6,576 bases of DNA from assembly GCA_002352225.1 (NCBI GenBank), contig DEIA01000036.1:97361-103936 (forward strand), given 5' to 3'. The notes under the pieces were generated by a model. That model was not told the origin of the DNA. It was given only the letters and a program-made list of their open reading frames with translations, and did not search any database. The position numbers and the translations under genes were made by a program. The DNA is from Flammeovirgaceae bacterium UBA2786. Its GTDB lineage: Bacteria > Bacteroidota > Bacteroidia > Cytophagales > Cyclobacteriaceae. Positions 5,489-6,576 of this stretch are shown here, piece after piece; positions within the stretch are counted from its first letter, which is position 1; the number at the start of each line of letters is the position of its first letter.

Positions 5489-6576
5489 ATGGGAAAAGAG
5501 CTAACAAGCAGGGCTGAAGATTACTCACAATGGTATATCGATCTGGTAAAAAAAGCCGATCTGGCCGAAAATTCTGAGGTACGGGGCTGTATGGTAATAA
5601 AGCCATATGGTTACAGCATATGGGAAAAAATGCAACAGGCTCTTGATAAGATGTTTAAAGAGACTGGCCACACCAATGCCTACTTTCCCTTGTTTGTTCC
5701 CAAAAGCATGTTTGAAGCAGAAGAAAAGAATGCTGAGGGTTTTGCCAAGGAATGTGCCATTGTAACGCATTATCGTCTGAAGTCAGACCCACAAAACAAG
5801 GGCAAGTTAATGGTTGACCCGGAAGCTAAACTGGAAGAAGAATTGGTGGTTCGCCCAACCAGCGAAGCTATTATCTGGAGTACTTATAAAAAATGGATTC
5901 AATCTTACCGCGATCTGCCATTACTAATAAATCAATGGGCAAACGTAGTACGGTGGGAAATGCGCACGCGCTTGTTCTTACGCACAGCCGAGTTTCTTTG
6001 GCAGGAAGGCCACACTGCTCATGCTTCTGCCAAAGAAGCAATTGAAGAAACGGAACGCATGCTGGGTGTTTATGCAACGTTTGCCGAAACCTTTATGGCC
6101 ATGCCGGTTATTCAGGGCCGCAAGTCAGAAGGTGAGCGCTTTCCGGGTGCCGTTGATACCTATTGCATCGAAGCTATGATGCAGGATGGTAAAGCTTTAC
6201 AGGCTGGCACTTCTCATTTTCTGGGACAAAATTTTGCTGATGCTTTTGATGTTCAGTTTACAAATAAAGAGGGCAAACTGGAAAAAGTATGGGGAACCTC
6301 GTGGGGTGTTAGTACCCGGTTAATGGGCGCATTAATAATGGCTCATTCTGATGATGATGGATTAGTGCTGCCTCCAAAACTGGCCCCTATTCACATAGTA
6401 ATTGTTCCGATCTTTAAAACAAGCGAAGAACTGGATCGCATTTCAGAACAAGCTAATAAAATTGCTGACGCGCTGCGTAAACAAGGGTATGCTGTTAAGT
6501 TCGATAATCGCGATACACACAAGCCTGGTTTTAAGTTTGCCGAATACGAATTGAAAGGTGTGCCGGTTCGAATTGC
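5489..6576 (+). CDS. proS: Prolyl-tRNA synthetase, archaeal/eukaryotic type, N-terminal 362 residues (runs off right edge)
   Basis: This class II aminoacyl-tRNA synthetase charges tRNA-Pro with proline in the cytoplasm. The open frame begins MGKELTSRAEDYSQWY, typical of the short archaeal/eukaryotic-like form, and is uninterrupted to the window end. Motif 1 is around YFPLFVP (65-71), and the proline-binding loop RPTSE is at 122-126. Motif 2 is VRWEMRTR from 154 with R155 and E157, followed by FLWQEGHTAH. TSHFLGQNF lies at 241-249, and motif 3 has R277 in GVSTRLMGA. From about A299 the HGTP anticodon-binding domain begins (LAPIHIVIVPIF). There is no ~180-residue editing insertion between motifs 2 and 3 such as bacterial-type enzymes have. 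About 130 residues, including the C-terminal domain, should lie beyond the edge. ATG 5489 fits the family start. Confidence 0.96.
   Translation, partial: MGKELTSRAEDYSQWYIDLVKKADLAENSEVRGCMVIKPYGYSIWEKMQQALDKMFKETGHTNAYFPLFVPKSMFEAEEKNAEGFAKECAIVTHYRLKSDPQNKGKLMVDPEAKLEEELVVRPTSEAIIWSTYKKWIQSYRDLPLLINQWANVVRWEMRTRLFLRTAEFLWQEGHTAHASAKEAIEETERMLGVYATFAETFMAMPVIQGRKSEGERFPGAVDTYCIEAMMQDGKALQAGTSHFLGQNFADAFDVQFTNKEGKLEKVWGTSWGVSTRLMGALIMAHSDDDGLVLPPKLAPIHIVIVPIFKTSEELDRISEQANKIADALRKQGYAVKFDNRDTHKPGFKFAEYELKGVPVRI

Overview
The window looks like chromosomal DNA of a Bacteroidota bacterium, probably of the Cytophagia (inference). Four things point there. The prolyl-tRNA synthetase is of the archaeal/eukaryotic type. 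Gene starts lack clear Shine-Dalgarno sequences. A perfect TAnnTTTG -7 element precedes proS. The gene families (two-repeat DUF1599 protein, DoxX/MauE protein with a conserved periplasmic tail, FadL-like barrel) are ones I associate with this phylum. Base composition is moderate and fairly even. I see no tRNA, rRNA, insertion sequence, CRISPR array or phage gene.

Layout: (1) The left edge holds the first 92 codons of folP (dihydropteroate synthase) on the minus strand. (2) Only 4 bp away, head to head, is a DUF1599 protein made of two copies of the same ~77-residue module. (3) After a 109-bp gap comes a five-helix DoxX/MauE-like redox-associated membrane protein with a thioredoxin-like tail, and shikimate kinase overlaps its stop codon by 4 bp. 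(4) Shikimate kinase ends tail to tail with a minus-strand pair: the two stop codons share the palindrome TTAA. In transcription order the pair is a secreted low-complexity protein rich in Tyr/Gly/Trp/Asn and then Ser/Gly/Arg/Asn, followed 44 bp later by a FadL/OmpP1-type outer-membrane barrel. (5) A 225-bp divergent intergenic region separates that pair from proS, whose first 362 codons run off the right edge.

How the genes fit together: folP, aroK and proS are housekeeping genes of folate, aromatic and translation metabolism. Shikimate leads through chorismate to p-aminobenzoate, the substrate of FolP, but they lie on opposite strands and the link may be coincidental. The membrane redox protein and shikimate kinase are almost certainly co-transcribed. 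The least understood part is the secreted repeat-rich protein and its barrel partner, a plausible cell-surface pair of unknown role. I found no clear evidence of a new defence or mobile system; most of the window is ordinary core genome.
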